The translations under genes and the position numbers were made by a program. Positions 44,509 to 52,602 of a stretch of 64,000 nucleotides of DNA are shown here, piece after piece (position 1 is the first letter of the stretch; the number at the start of each line of letters is the position of its first letter). Under the pieces are notes generated by a model that saw only the letters and a program-made list of their open reading frames with translations, was not told where the DNA came from and searched no databases. The stretch comes from UBA2767 sp965228625 (GTDB lineage Bacteria > Pseudomonadota > Alphaproteobacteria > Rhizobiales > Methyloligellaceae), in assembly GCA_965228625.1 (NCBI GenBank), contig OZ245829.1, positions 2,604,001-2,668,000 of the forward strand, in the 5' to 3' direction.

Positions 44509-44967
44509 TCAGGCCGACGGCGGCTCCCACCCTTTGGGCGCCATCTCGAAATGCGCGAACTCGAACCCGGGCGCCACCGTGCAACCGACCAGAGTCCACG
44601 CGCCAAGGCTGGAAGCGGACTGCCAGTGATTGGCGGGAACGATGGCCTGCGGGCGTTCATTCGCACGCAGGTCGGCGCCGAGGATAATCTCGGTGGCCGA
44701 GGCGTCGGGATCGGCGATTCTCAACGCCAACGGCGCGCCGGCATACCAGTGCCAGATTTCCGATGCGTCGACGCGGTGCCATCGGGAGATCTCGTCCTCA
44801 GCAAGAAGGAAATAGATCGCCGTGCCGTGTGAGCGGTCCCCATGCGTTCCCTCGTCGCGAAACGTTTCGCGGAAATGCCCGCCCTCGGGGTGGGGCTGAA
44901 GATCGAGCATGCGAATGACGTCATCGGCCGTCAGGTCCGGGAAGTCGGAGCCGGACGGCCCGGACAT
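44509..44967 (-). CDS. Cupin, DUF985 family
   Basis: This 152-residue single-domain cupin has LQPHPEGGHFRETFRDEG, AIYFLLAEDEISRWHRVDASEIWHWYAGAPL and GCTVAPGFEFAHFEM, the pattern of the DUF985 (RmlC-like) family. Potential metal ligands are the His residues in the HWY and AHF segments. The enzymatic role is unknown. It starts by overlapping the gloB stop: a GTG at 44970 overlaps more, and the ATG at 44967 is used here. The pair with gloB is common in Hyphomicrobiales. Confidence 0.87.
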   Translation of the reverse strand: MSGPSGSDFPDLTADDVIRMLDLQPHPEGGHFRETFRDEGTHGDRSHGTAIYFLLAEDEISRWHRVDASEIWHWYAGAPLALRIADPDASATEIILGADLRANERPQAIVPANHWQSASSLGAWTLVGCTVAPGFEFAHFEMAPKGWEPPSA

Positions 44968-45737
44968 CACGCATTGTCCTTGCGGTTTCGGACTTCGCCA
45001 AAGACCTCATGGAGCTCGCGGCCTTCCATGCCGAGATTGGTCTGGATTTCCGGACTGTCGGGACGCAGGAACGGGTTGGTCTCGAGCTCGCGCGCCAGGG
45101 TCGTGGGCACCGTCGGCTCGCCGCGCGCGCGCATGTCGCGCACTTCTTCGGCCCGCGCCTGCAGCGCGGCGTTGCCCGGCTCGACCGTCAGCGCGAAGTC
45201 GGCATTCGACTGCGTGTATTCGTGGCCTGAATAGATGACGGTTTCCGGCGGCAGCGCCCGGATCTTGGACAGCGAGTTCCACATGGTCTTCGCGTCGCCC
45301 TCGAAGAGACGGCCGCAGCCGAGCGTAAACAGGGTGTCGCCAGTGAACGCCACATTCGCCTGCGGGAACCAGTAGGAAATGTGCCCGGCTGTGTGGCCCG
45401 GCGTGTCGAACACTTTCGCCGTGAAGGCACCGAACTGGAAGCTGTCGCCCTCGCCGAGCTTCACGTCGATACCGGGCACCCGCTCGGCCTCGTTCTTCGG
45501 CCCCGTGATGATGCAGCCCGTTTCCTCCTTGAGCTCCAGGTTTCCGCCCGTGTGATCGGCGTGATAGTGCGTCACCAGGATATGGGTCAGGTTCCATCCC
45601 TTTTCGGCCAGCGCCTTCTTCACCGCGCCCGCTTCCGGGGCATCGATCGACGCCGTCACATTGTTCTCCGCATCGTGGATCAGGACGCCGTAATTGTCGC
45701 TCAGGCAGGGAAACAGATGTATTTCGAGTGAGGCCAT
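44967..45737 (-). CDS. gloB: Hydroxyacylglutathione hydrolase (glyoxalase II)
   Basis: GloB splits S-lactoylglutathione to lactate and glutathione in methylglyoxal detoxification. The 256-residue metallo-beta-lactamase-fold protein starts LEIHLFPCLSDNYGVLIHD. The metal site reads THYHADHTGGN (the standard first metal motif is THHHxDH, so one His is Tyr here, as in many alphaproteobacterial forms). VFDTPGHTAGHISYWF, FTGDTLFTLGCGRLFEG and YSGHEYTQSN follow. It is expected in the cytoplasm. It overlaps the cupin gene by one base. Confidence 0.95.
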   Translation of the reverse strand: MASLEIHLFPCLSDNYGVLIHDAENNVTASIDAPEAGAVKKALAEKGWNLTHILVTHYHADHTGGNLELKEETGCIITGPKNEAERVPGIDVKLGEGDSFQFGAFTAKVFDTPGHTAGHISYWFPQANVAFTGDTLFTLGCGRLFEGDAKTMWNSLSKIRALPPETVIYSGHEYTQSNADFALTVEPGNAALQARAEEVRDMRARGEPTVPTTLARELETNPFLRPDSPEIQTNLGMEGRELHEVFGEVRNRKDNA

Positions 45738-45876
45738 AACTCAGGTCCGCTTACTTGGTGTTTGACGTTGGCGCGCAACCTAACACCGGTAAGGAACAAT
45801 TCAAATGTCGGGCTGATTTCGAAAATGATCGCAGATAGGATGGCCGCGACGGGACGGTCCGCGGAATATCAGCATC

Positions 45877-46656
45877 ATGCATGTCGACATTATTGACCTC
45901 AGGGAGTTTTATGCGCGTCCGCTCGGCGCCGTCGTGCGGCGGCTCCTGATCCAGCGGTTGAGGGCGCGCTGGGCGAACGTCGCCGGCATGTCGGTCTTCG
46001 GACTGGGATACGCCGCGCCCTATCTCAGCATTTTCCGGCAGGAAGCCGCCCGGGTCGGCGCAATGATGCCGGCCTCCCAGGGGGTCATTGCATGGCCCGA
46101 GGACGGGGCGCGGCTGGCGACGCTGGTTCAGGAGGACCACCTGCCGCTTGCCGACAGTTCGGCCGATCGCATTCTCGTCATTCACAGTGTGGAGACGACG
46201 GAAAACACCCGCGCCATGCTGCGCGAGATCTGGCGCGTGCTCGCGCCCGAGGGCCGCGTCATCGTCGTCGCGCCCAACCGGGCCGGGCTGTGGGCGCGTT
46301 TCGACACCACGCCGTTCGGGCATGGCCGCCCCTACAGTCGCGGACAGCTCACCCGTCTGTTGCGGGACGCCATGTTCGCCCCGCTCGACTGGGAACAGGC
46401 CCTGTACATGCCGCCGTTCAACTGGCCCATCCTGCTGCGCTCGGCGAAGGCCTGGGAGCGGGTGGGCATGGTCATGTGGCCCGGTTTCTGCGGCGTGAAT
46501 ATCGTCGAGGCCACCAAGCAGATTTACGGTGCCGCGCCGGATGGCGCGCTGGAAGCCGCCCGGGGCAAGCTCTATCCCGTGCCCGCGGGGTCGCTCGCCA
46601 TGCGCGGCAATACGGAGGCCGGAACGTTGCAAAAAGACAAACGGCCTAGCGACTGA
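45877..46656 (+). CDS. SAM-dependent methyltransferase, class I
   Basis: This 259-residue Rossmann-fold protein has SVFGLGYAAPYLSIFRQEAARV (the SAM-binding glycine-rich motif in degenerate form), DRILVIHSVETTENTRAMLREIWRVLAPEGRVIVVAPN (typical methyltransferase post-I motif) and LLRDAMFAPLDWEQALYMPPFNWP. The substrate is unknown. Its gene is divergent from gloB, and the last 11 bases overlap the convergent metW. Confidence 0.84.
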   Translation: MHVDIIDLREFYARPLGAVVRRLLIQRLRARWANVAGMSVFGLGYAAPYLSIFRQEAARVGAMMPASQGVIAWPEDGARLATLVQEDHLPLADSSADRILVIHSVETTENTRAMLREIWRVLAPEGRVIVVAPNRAGLWARFDTTPFGHGRPYSRGQLTRLLRDAMFAPLDWEQALYMPPFNWPILLRSAKAWERVGMVMWPGFCGVNIVEATKQIYGAAPDGALEAARGKLYPVPAGSLAMRGNTEAGTLQKDKRPSD

Positions 46657-47278
46657 GCAGGAAGATCGCCTGCTCGCCGAGCAGGTTCTGCATGAACAGC
46701 GGGATCCCAAGCCCCATGCGCTCGCCCTGCGCGTTGAGGGCGATGGAGCGCTCGACCCTGGCGTCGAGTTGCCGGCACAGAACGATGAAATCCTTGATCG
46801 TGCAGAAGTGAATGTTGGGCGTGTCGTACCAGGCGTAGGACAGGTTCTCGGTGACCGGCATGCGGCCTTTGAAAATGAGCTGCCGCCGGATGTTCCAGTG
46901 CCCGAAATTCGGAAACGAAACGATCACCCGCTTGCCGATCCGCAGCAGCTGATCGAGCACTTCGCGGGGGCGATGCGTGGCCTGAATGGTCTGGCTCAGT
47001 ATGGCGAAATCGAACGCGTCGTCGGGATAATTGACCAGATCCGTATCGGCGTCGCCCTGCACCACCGAGAGTCCCCGCGCGACGCACTGGTTCACGCCGG
47101 ACTGGCTGAGCTCGATGCCGCGTCCGTCGACCTCCCGGGTTTCGGCGAGGATGCGTAGCAGCGCACCGTCTCCGCAGCCGACGTCGAGCACGCGCGATCC
47201 GGGCTCGACCATCTCCGAGAGAAGCAGCAGGTCGACGCGCGTCGCCTGTACCGATGTGGGCTGAACGTTCATATCCAC
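46646..47278 (-). CDS. metW: Methionine biosynthesis protein MetW
   Basis: MetW is a methyltransferase-like partner of MetX that is needed for homoserine acetylation in many proteobacteria. The 210-residue protein has RVLDVGCGDGALLRIL (SAM motif I), AILSQTIQATHRPREVLDQLLRIGKRVIVSFPNFGHW, and the MetW mark LSYAWYDTPNIHFCTIKDF. The start GTG 47278 directly abuts the metX stop, and an ATG lies two codons on. It is translated from the same riboswitch-controlled message as metX. Confidence 0.94.
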   Translation of the reverse strand: MDMNVQPTSVQATRVDLLLLSEMVEPGSRVLDVGCGDGALLRILAETREVDGRGIELSQSGVNQCVARGLSVVQGDADTDLVNYPDDAFDFAILSQTIQATHRPREVLDQLLRIGKRVIVSFPNFGHWNIRRQLIFKGRMPVTENLSYAWYDTPNIHFCTIKDFIVLCRQLDARVERSIALNAQGERMGLGIPLFMQNLLGEQAIFLLSR

Positions 47279-48493
47279 CTACGGCTCCGCGTGCTGAGGC
47301 GCCAGCCCGCGCTTTTGCGCGGCGGCGGAGAGGAAACCGGAGACGGCATCGAACAGCTCCGGCTCGTGCAGCAGGAACGCGTCGTGTCCCTTGTCGGTCT
47401 CGATCTCGACGAAACTGACATTGGCGGCAACGGCATTGAGCGCCTGCACCACAGTGCGCATCTCCTCGGTCGGAAACAGCCAGTCGCTGGTGAACGAGAC
47501 GCAGCAGAACCGCGTCTGCGTGCCCTCGAAGGCCCGCGACAGCTCGCCTCCGTGATCCGCGGCAATGTCGAAATAGTCCATGGCCCGGGTCATGTAGAGA
47601 TAGCTGTTGGCATCGAACCGGTCGACGAAGGTGTAGCCCTGGTAGCGCAGGTAGCTCTCGACCTGAAAGTCGGCGTCGAAACCGAACGTCACGCGCTCAC
47701 GGTCCTGAAGGTTACGCCCGAACTTGCGATGCAGCGCCTCGTCGGAAAGATAGGTGATGTGCGCCGCCATGCGCGCCACCGCGAGGCCCTTGCGCGGCTG
47801 CGTGCCTTCCTCGATGTAGCGTCCGCCGCGCCAGTCGGGATCGGCCATCACCGCCTGCCGGCCGACCTCGTGGAAAGCGATGTTCTGCGACGAGTGACGC
47901 GCCGCGGTGGCGATGGGAATGGCCGCGAACACACGGTCCTTGTAGCTGGTCGCCCATTCGAGCACCTGCATGCCGCCCATGGAGCCGCCGATGACGCAGA
48001 ACAGATCCGTGATCCCCAGCCTGTCGACGAGGCTCGCCTGCGCCCGCACCATGTCGCCGATCGTGATCACCGGGAAATCGAGGCCATGGGCCTGGCCGGT
48101 CTCCGGATTGACGGATGACGGGCCCGTCGAGCCCATGCAACCACCGATATGGTTCACGCAGATGACGAAGAACCGATCCGTGTCGATCGGTTTGCCGGGT
48201 CCGACCATGGTTTCCCACCATCCCGGCTTTTCGGTCACGGGGTGGATGTTCGCGGCGTGCTGGTCGCCCGTGAGCGCGTGGCAGATCACGACCGCGTTCG
48301 ACTTGTCGGCGTTGAGCTCGCCATAGGTCTGGTAGGCAAGCGAATAGGGGGCGAGTTCCACCCCGCTGTCGAGCGCGAGCGGTTCATCGGCCCCGAAGGT
48401 CATCACCAGGCTGTCCGGCGCGAGCATCTGCTCCCGCCGCTTGCCGTTGGTGTCCGCCTCTGGTTTCTCTTTGACCTCGACCATCTCGACCAT
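47279..48493 (-). CDS. metX: Homoserine O-acetyltransferase
   Basis: MetX acylates homoserine from acetyl-CoA in methionine synthesis (alpha/beta hydrolase fold, 404 residues). The nucleophile Ser is in CVIGGSMGGMQVLEW. Other marks are VVICHALTGDQHA, GCMGSTGPSSVNPETG, FTSDWLFPTEEM for the acid, and KGHDAFLLHEPE for the His. The first ~25 residues are a charged, low-complexity lead. ATG 48493 is used because the longer frame to 48544 would start inside the riboswitch terminator. It is controlled by the SAM-II element upstream. Confidence 0.96.
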   Translation of the reverse strand: MVEMVEVKEKPEADTNGKRREQMLAPDSLVMTFGADEPLALDSGVELAPYSLAYQTYGELNADKSNAVVICHALTGDQHAANIHPVTEKPGWWETMVGPGKPIDTDRFFVICVNHIGGCMGSTGPSSVNPETGQAHGLDFPVITIGDMVRAQASLVDRLGITDLFCVIGGSMGGMQVLEWATSYKDRVFAAIPIATAARHSSQNIAFHEVGRQAVMADPDWRGGRYIEEGTQPRKGLAVARMAAHITYLSDEALHRKFGRNLQDRERVTFGFDADFQVESYLRYQGYTFVDRFDANSYLYMTRAMDYFDIAADHGGELSRAFEGTQTRFCCVSFTSDWLFPTEEMRTVVQALNAVAANVSFVEIETDKGHDAFLLHEPELFDAVSGFLSAAAQKRGLAPQHAEP

Positions 48494-48515
48494 GACGTGC
48501 CTGTCCGTCCGCCCA

Positions 48516-48551
48516 TAAAAAATCCCGGCCGGGCGATGCGCCAAGACCGGG
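48516..48551 (-). terminator. Intrinsic terminator in the metX leader, riboswitch expression platform
   Basis: Read on the - strand, CCCGG pairs with CCGGG and an inner GGC pairs with GCC, forming a hairpin followed at once by ATTTTTT. It lies between the SAM-II aptamer and the metX ATG (about 23 bases before the ATG). This suggests control by early transcription stop. Several nearby CCCGG/CCGGG words could offer alternative pairings. Confidence 0.65.
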
Positions 48552-48564
48552 TTGCTACTCCACT

Positions 48565-48621
48565 CGGCCTTTTAGCGACTTCTTTAGAGTGGCTGCAAGC
48601 CGGCCGGCCAAATCACCACTT
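48565..48621 (-). ncRNA. SAM-II riboswitch aptamer
   Basis: Read on the - strand this matches the SAM-II consensus: AGTGGTGATTTGGCC, then GGCTTGCAGCCACT, a linker with CTAAA, and GCTAAAA for the pseudoknot. P1 is AGTGG (48616-48620) with CCACT (48588-48592). It lies upstream of metX, the usual target of this class in alphaproteobacteria. S-adenosylmethionine binding should turn off metX-metW. The terminator downstream suggests the readout is transcriptional. The aptamer begins right at the predicted start of the transcript. Confidence 0.9.
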
Positions 48622-48628
48622 GAGCCCG

Positions 48629-48658
48629 ATTAAAGCCGGGTTTTGCACTTGCGGTCAA
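48629..48658 (-). promoter_or_regulatory. Predicted metX promoter
   Basis: On the - strand, -35 TTGACC (48653-48658) and -10 TTTAAT (48629-48634) are 18 bases apart. The start would fall at about 48621, exactly at the 5' edge of the riboswitch. Confidence 0.6.
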
Positions 48659-48702
48659 GAGGTTGCGCGCATGGGTGGTTAAGGGTTCGTCTGAACTTTC
48701 CT

Positions 48703-48731
48703 TTGAATTCGCGGAGGCAGCGGCCTATCTA
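48703..48731 (+). promoter_or_regulatory. Predicted hisC promoter
   Basis: -35 TTGAAT (48703-48708) and -10 TATCTA (48726-48731) are 17 bases apart, with the expected start about 42 bases before the hisC ATG. The match is moderate. Confidence 0.4.
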
Positions 48732-48780
48732 GGGGCAGGTTTGTGCGCGCAAGCGCGAAAAAACGAGTGAGTTGAGGACA

Positions 48781-49881
48781 ATGACGCCCGAACCCCGGCC
48801 CGGCATTCTGGATATTGCGCCCTACGTGCCCGGCGAGAGCGAGCTTGAAGGCAATGAGCCGGTTATCAAGCTCTCGTCCAACGAGACGCCCCTCGGACCC
48901 AGCGCTGCGGCGGTCGAGGCCGTCCGTCAGGCGGTGGCCCATGAGCGCTACCCGGACGGTTCGGCGCGGGAGTTGCGCGAGACGATCGCATCCGCCTACG
49001 GCCTCAACCCGGACCATATTGTCTGCGGCGCGGGCTCCGATGAACTGCTGGCGCTGCTGGCGCAGGCCTATCTCGGGCCCGGCGACGAGGCGATCTACAC
49101 GGAGCACGGCTTTCTCGTCTACCGGATCGTGACGCTCGCAAACGGCGCGACGCCCGTCGTGGCGCCCGAGACGGACAGGCGCGCCGACATCGATGCGATC
49201 CTGGCGAAGGTGACGGACAGGACGAAGGTTGTGTTCCTCGCCAACCCGAACAATCCGACCGGAACGTATCAGCCATATGAAGAGCTGCAGCGGCTGCGCA
49301 AGGCGCTGCCCGAGAGCGTGCTGCTGGTGATCGACGCGGCCTATGCAGAGTATGTGCGCCGCAACGACTACGAGGCGGGGATCGGACTTGTCGCCGACAC
49401 GGACAACACCGTGATGACCCGCACCTTTTCGAAGATCCATGGCCTCGCCGCGCTCCGGCTTGGCTGGTGCCACGCACCGGGGCCGATCGCCGACGTGCTC
49501 AACAGAATCCGCGGTCCGTTCAACGTGTCCGCGCCCGCCATCGCCGGCGGCGTCGCTGCGCTGCGCGACGCGGCGCATGCGGCCAGGGCCGCCGATCACA
49601 ATGAGCGCTGGCTCCCCTGGCTGACGGAGGAGATCAGCGCGCTCGGGCTCGACGTGACGCCGAGCGTCGCCAATTTCGTGCTGATTCATTTTCCCGATGA
49701 AGACGGAAAACGGGCAGCCGACGCCGATGAAGCCCTCAAGGCCAACCGCATCATCCTGCGCCGGGTCACGGCATACGGGTTTCCCAACGCCCTGCGCATG
49801 AGTGTGGGCACGGAGGACGAGAACCGGACGGTCGTCGCCGCCCTGAAGGCGTTCATGGAGAAAGGCGGCACCGCCGCATGA
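48781..49881 (+). CDS. hisC: Histidinol-phosphate aminotransferase
   Basis: This is a PLP-dependent aminotransferase of histidine synthesis, 366 residues, that in alphaproteobacteria often also serves tyrosine and phenylalanine synthesis. It has KLSSNETPLGPSAAAVEA, ICGAGSDELLALLAQAYLGPGD, FLANPNNPTGTY, and the PLP Lys in TRTFSKIHGLAALRLGW. ATG 48781 has GAGG before it and is used instead of the frame opening at 48772. The stop overlaps the tyrC ATG by four bases, so aromatic amino acid synthesis is the likely main job. Confidence 0.94.
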   Translation: MTPEPRPGILDIAPYVPGESELEGNEPVIKLSSNETPLGPSAAAVEAVRQAVAHERYPDGSARELRETIASAYGLNPDHIVCGAGSDELLALLAQAYLGPGDEAIYTEHGFLVYRIVTLANGATPVVAPETDRRADIDAILAKVTDRTKVVFLANPNNPTGTYQPYEELQRLRKALPESVLLVIDAAYAEYVRRNDYEAGIGLVADTDNTVMTRTFSKIHGLAALRLGWCHAPGPIADVLNRIRGPFNVSAPAIAGGVAALRDAAHAARAADHNERWLPWLTEEISALGLDVTPSVANFVLIHFPDEDGKRAADADEALKANRIILRRVTAYGFPNALRMSVGTEDENRTVVAALKAFMEKGGTAA

Positions 49882-50813
49882 GCGCGCCAGTCTTCAACCG
49901 CATTGCCCTGATCGGGCTCGGGCTCATCGGCTCATCGATCGCGCGCGGCGCACGGGCGACCGGGGCGGCGAAAGAGATCGTCGGCACGGCGAAGTCGGAG
50001 AAGACCCGCGCACGGGTCGTCGAGCTCGGCCTTCTCGATCAGGTCATGGCGACGGCGGAAGAAGCGGTCGAGGGGGCGGACCTGGTCGTCATCTGCGTGC
50101 CCGTGCAGGCAAACGGCGCAATTGCGCAGGCCGTCGCCCCGCATCTCAAGAAGGGCGCCATCGTCACCGACGTCGGTTCGGTCAAGCAGGCCATCGTGCG
50201 GGACGTTGAGCCGCATATCCCCGAAGGGTGCGTATTCGTCGCCGGCCATCCCGTTGCGGGCACGGAGTTTTCCGGGCCCGATGCCGGGTTTGCCGAACTG
50301 TTTCATCACCGCTGGTGCATCCTGACGCCGTCGGACAAAAGCACGCCGGAAGCGGTCGAGAAACTCACCCGCTTCTGGCAGACGCTCGGGTCGAACGTCG
50401 AGATCATGGAACCGGATCACCACGATCTGGTGCTCGCCATCACCAGCCATATTCCGCATCTCATCGCCTACAACATCGTCGGCACGGTCGCCGATCTCGA
50501 AACCGACACGCGCTCCGAGGTGATCCGGTACTCGGCAAGCGGCTTCCGCGACTTCACCCGCATCGCCGCCTCCGATCCGACCATGTGGCGCGACATCTTC
50601 CTCGCCAACCGCGGTGCCGTGCTGGAGATGCTCGGACGGTTCTCCGAAGACCTGTCGACCCTGCAACGGGCGATCCGGCGCGGCGAAGGCGACAAGCTGT
50701 TCGAGCTGTTCGCCCGTACCCGCGATATCCGCCGCAACATCATCGAGGCGGGCCAGGAGACCGACGAACCGGATTTCGGGCGTGGTCATCCCGTCACCTC
50801 CGGCGAGGATTAA
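49878..50813 (+). CDS. tyrC: Prephenate/arogenate dehydrogenase
   Basis: This NAD(P)-dependent enzyme (TyrA/TyrC family, 311 residues) oxidatively decarboxylates prephenate or arogenate toward tyrosine. The N-terminal Rossmann motif is IALIGLGLIGSSIARG, followed by LVVICVPVQANGAIAQ and TDVGSVKQAI. HPVAGTEFSGPDAG carries the catalytic His. HDLVLAITSHIPHLIAYNIV is the second conserved block. The NADP versus NAD choice cannot be decided reliably. It is coupled with hisC by a four-base overlap. Confidence 0.94.
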   Translation: MSAPVFNRIALIGLGLIGSSIARGARATGAAKEIVGTAKSEKTRARVVELGLLDQVMATAEEAVEGADLVVICVPVQANGAIAQAVAPHLKKGAIVTDVGSVKQAIVRDVEPHIPEGCVFVAGHPVAGTEFSGPDAGFAELFHHRWCILTPSDKSTPEAVEKLTRFWQTLGSNVEIMEPDHHDLVLAITSHIPHLIAYNIVGTVADLETDTRSEVIRYSASGFRDFTRIAASDPTMWRDIFLANRGAVLEMLGRFSEDLSTLQRAIRRGEGDKLFELFARTRDIRRNIIEAGQETDEPDFGRGHPVTSGED

Positions 50814-50901
50814 GACCTTTTCTTGAGCCATTCCGCGGTTGCCAATCCGCCGGCGCATGCACACCTCTAGATGAAAGAACGGAACGACGTGGAGACCAGT
50901 T

Positions 50902-51426
50902 GTGTCTGACCTTTGGGTCTTCGGATATGGCTCGCTGATGTGGCGCCCGGGTTTCGAGCACGCCGAGCGCAAGCCGGCACTGCTGCGCGGCGCCCACCGC
51001 TCCCTGTGCGTCTATTCGGTGGTGCATCGGGGAACCGAGCACCGTCCGGGGCTCGTGCTCGGCCTCGACGCGGGCGGATCGTGCCGCGGCATCGCCTTCC
51101 GCGTGCCGGCAAGTGACGCGGGCGGGACGCTCGATTATCTGCGTGCGCGCGAGCAGGTCACAATGGTCTACAAGGAAACGCACCGGGAGATCGAACTGCT
51201 GGGCGCGGCGCCGCGCAAGGTCGAAGCCGTGTGCTTCGTCGTCGACCGTTCACATCCTCAATATGCGGGCCGACTGCCGATCTCCCGCCAGGCTGAAATC
51301 GTGCGCGAAGGGCAAGGCGTGTCCGGCCACAACGTCGAATACGTGGTGAACACCCTCAGCCATATCCACGAGATGGGACTTCAGGAACGCGCATTGAGCG
51401 AACTGGTCGCGTCACTCGACGCGTAG
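50902..51426 (+). CDS. chaC: ChaC-type gamma-glutamylcyclotransferase
   Basis: This 174-residue enzyme is expected to split glutathione to 5-oxoproline and Cys-Gly in the cytoplasm. The substrate loop is LWVFGYGSLMWRPGF, the family mark GYGSL. FRVPASDAGGTLDYLRAREQV carries the likely catalytic Glu, and GQGVSGHNVEYVVNTLSHIHEMG is conserved in ChaC proteins. The start is GTG 50902 with GGAG 7 bases upstream. It is 88 bases after tyrC and may be in the same transcript. Confidence 0.92.
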   Translation: MSDLWVFGYGSLMWRPGFEHAERKPALLRGAHRSLCVYSVVHRGTEHRPGLVLGLDAGGSCRGIAFRVPASDAGGTLDYLRAREQVTMVYKETHREIELLGAAPRKVEAVCFVVDRSHPQYAGRLPISRQAEIVREGQGVSGHNVEYVVNTLSHIHEMGLQERALSELVASLDA

Positions 51427-51511
51427 GCTGCCGTTGCGTCCTCACGCGCGTGAACGACGATGCCGCAGGTCGCGAAAAGTTCAAAAAAGCAAAGCGGGAA
51501 TAAGGAGCGCG

Positions 51512-51973
51512 TTATGCGCAGACGGCTTCCGCGCCGTCGTTCGCCGGTGAATAACGCCGGGTCATCACATTGCGGCCAAGCTGGCGCGCGGCCAGGTCCG
51601 CCTCGACCTCGGCGCGCTCGCGCTCGGTCTCCGACAGGAAATGGATGTGGATTTCGTTGGCGCCGAGACGTGCCGCCTTGTGGCGCAGATGCGCGAGGTT
51701 CAGGCTGTCCGCGTCGGACACGGTCTGCCCGATATCCAGCGGACGGCGGGTGCCGTCGGCGTCACGGCGCACCAGGATGTAATTGACCTTGGGCATGATC
51801 GGGCAATCAATGAGCGGGAACACGGTGTGCAGATACCGCTCTCCCGATACGCCGCGCCAATAGTGGAAAGGTTGCGTGATCTGCGCCTCGCGACACACGA
51901 GCGCCGGCTCGTTGGCCGGTACCGGCACTTCGCCGGGCCTTGCTGTGAACATCCCGTTGGTCATCGCATTCAT
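51512..51973 (-). CDS. Small conserved protein of unknown function with a LexA-type box
   Basis: This 153-residue soluble protein shows VCREAQITQPFHYWRGVSGERYLHTVFPLIDCPIMP in the middle and RLGANEIHIHFLSETERERAEVEADL near the end, with no signal peptide or membrane segment. It looks conserved in Hyphomicrobiales but I know no function. An alternative start is the ATG at 51964. Its promoter has a SOS-type box across the -10 (see 52059-52073), so it may be damage-inducible. Confidence 0.78.
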   Translation of the reverse strand: MNAMTNGMFTARPGEVPVPANEPALVCREAQITQPFHYWRGVSGERYLHTVFPLIDCPIMPKVNYILVRRDADGTRRPLDIGQTVSDADSLNLAHLRHKAARLGANEIHIHFLSETERERAEVEADLAARQLGRNVMTRRYSPANDGAEAVCA

Positions 51974-52058
51974 GGCGCTGATTCGCTGTTCCCAGATCTG
52001 GAAATGGGGTCGCTAATTGCATTTTCAAGCGGAAATATGGCGCATACGCCGGAAACGA

Positions 52059-52092
52059 GAACATAAATAGAACATTTGTTCTCTTCGGTCAA
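52059..52092 (-). promoter_or_regulatory. Predicted LexA-controlled promoter of the small protein at 51512-51973
   Basis: On the - strand -35 TTGACC (52087-52092) and -10 TATTTA (52064-52069) are 17 bases apart. GTTC-TATTTAT-GTTC (52059-52073) is a perfect GTTC-N7-GTTC alphaproteobacterial SOS box laid over the -10. A second palindrome, AGAACA-TT-TGTTCT (52069-52082), overlaps it in the spacer and fits the GAAC-N4-GTTC form used by Gram-positive LexA. Both suggest repression by LexA-like binding. Confidence 0.7.
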
Positions 52093-52161
52093 CAATTGTG
52101 CACACATCCGCGTGAATTTGCCTTCTGATAGGAGCAGAAGACGCATCAGCGGGTGGACGGA

Positions 52162-52596
52162 ATGTCCAAGGTCAAGTGCAGAGACATGGGAGAAGGCGAT
52201 CTGGACGCCGTCTGGCCGCTTTTGGCGCAGCTGGGCTACGACATCTCCCTTGCCCAACTCAAGCAGCGTTTTGACGCCGTACGGGCCGCTGAGGAGCATT
52301 TGCTGCTTGTGGCCGAGCGGGATGGGCAAATCGCGGGTTTCCTGCACGCTTTTGCCCGCCCGGCGCTTGAGAAACCGCCGGAAGCCGTGGTGCAGGCGAT
52401 GGCCGTGGACCAAAAGTTGCGGCGCGCCGGTGCTGGCCGCGCACTGATGGCGGCGGTGGAAGGCTGGGCTCGGGAACAAGGCTTTTCTTCGGTTGCCCTG
52501 TCATCGCAGCTTGAGCGCAGCGATGCGCACGCCTTCTACACACGCCTTGGCTTCGAACGCGTCGCCACGTCGGGACTGTTCCGGAAGACGTTCTGA
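52162..52596 (+). CDS. GNAT-family N-acetyltransferase
   Basis: This 144-residue acetyltransferase has the GNAT acetyl-CoA motif AVDQKLRRAGAGRALMAAVEGWARE, a central VAERDGQIAGFLHAFA strand region and a C-terminal SSVALSSQLERSDAHAFYTRLGFERVATSGLFRK. The substrate is unknown. GTG 52153 is another start, and ATG 52162 is taken here. It is divergent from the LexA-boxed gene and could share its regulation. Confidence 0.88.
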   Translation: MSKVKCRDMGEGDLDAVWPLLAQLGYDISLAQLKQRFDAVRAAEEHLLLVAERDGQIAGFLHAFARPALEKPPEAVVQAMAVDQKLRRAGAGRALMAAVEGWAREQGFSSVALSSQLERSDAHAFYTRLGFERVATSGLFRKTF

Positions 52597-52602
52597 ACCG
52601 CT

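Noticed and set aside
48494..48544. Extended metX start at 48544
   Set aside because: It would place the start codon inside the SAM-II expression-platform hairpin; ATG 48493 is the natural start.
48685..48696. GTTC-GTCT-GAAC inverted repeat upstream of hisC as a LexA site
   Set aside because: The half-sites are in the wrong orientation and spacing for either the GTTC-N7-GTTC or GAAC-N4-GTTC form; 4-base half-sites occur by chance.
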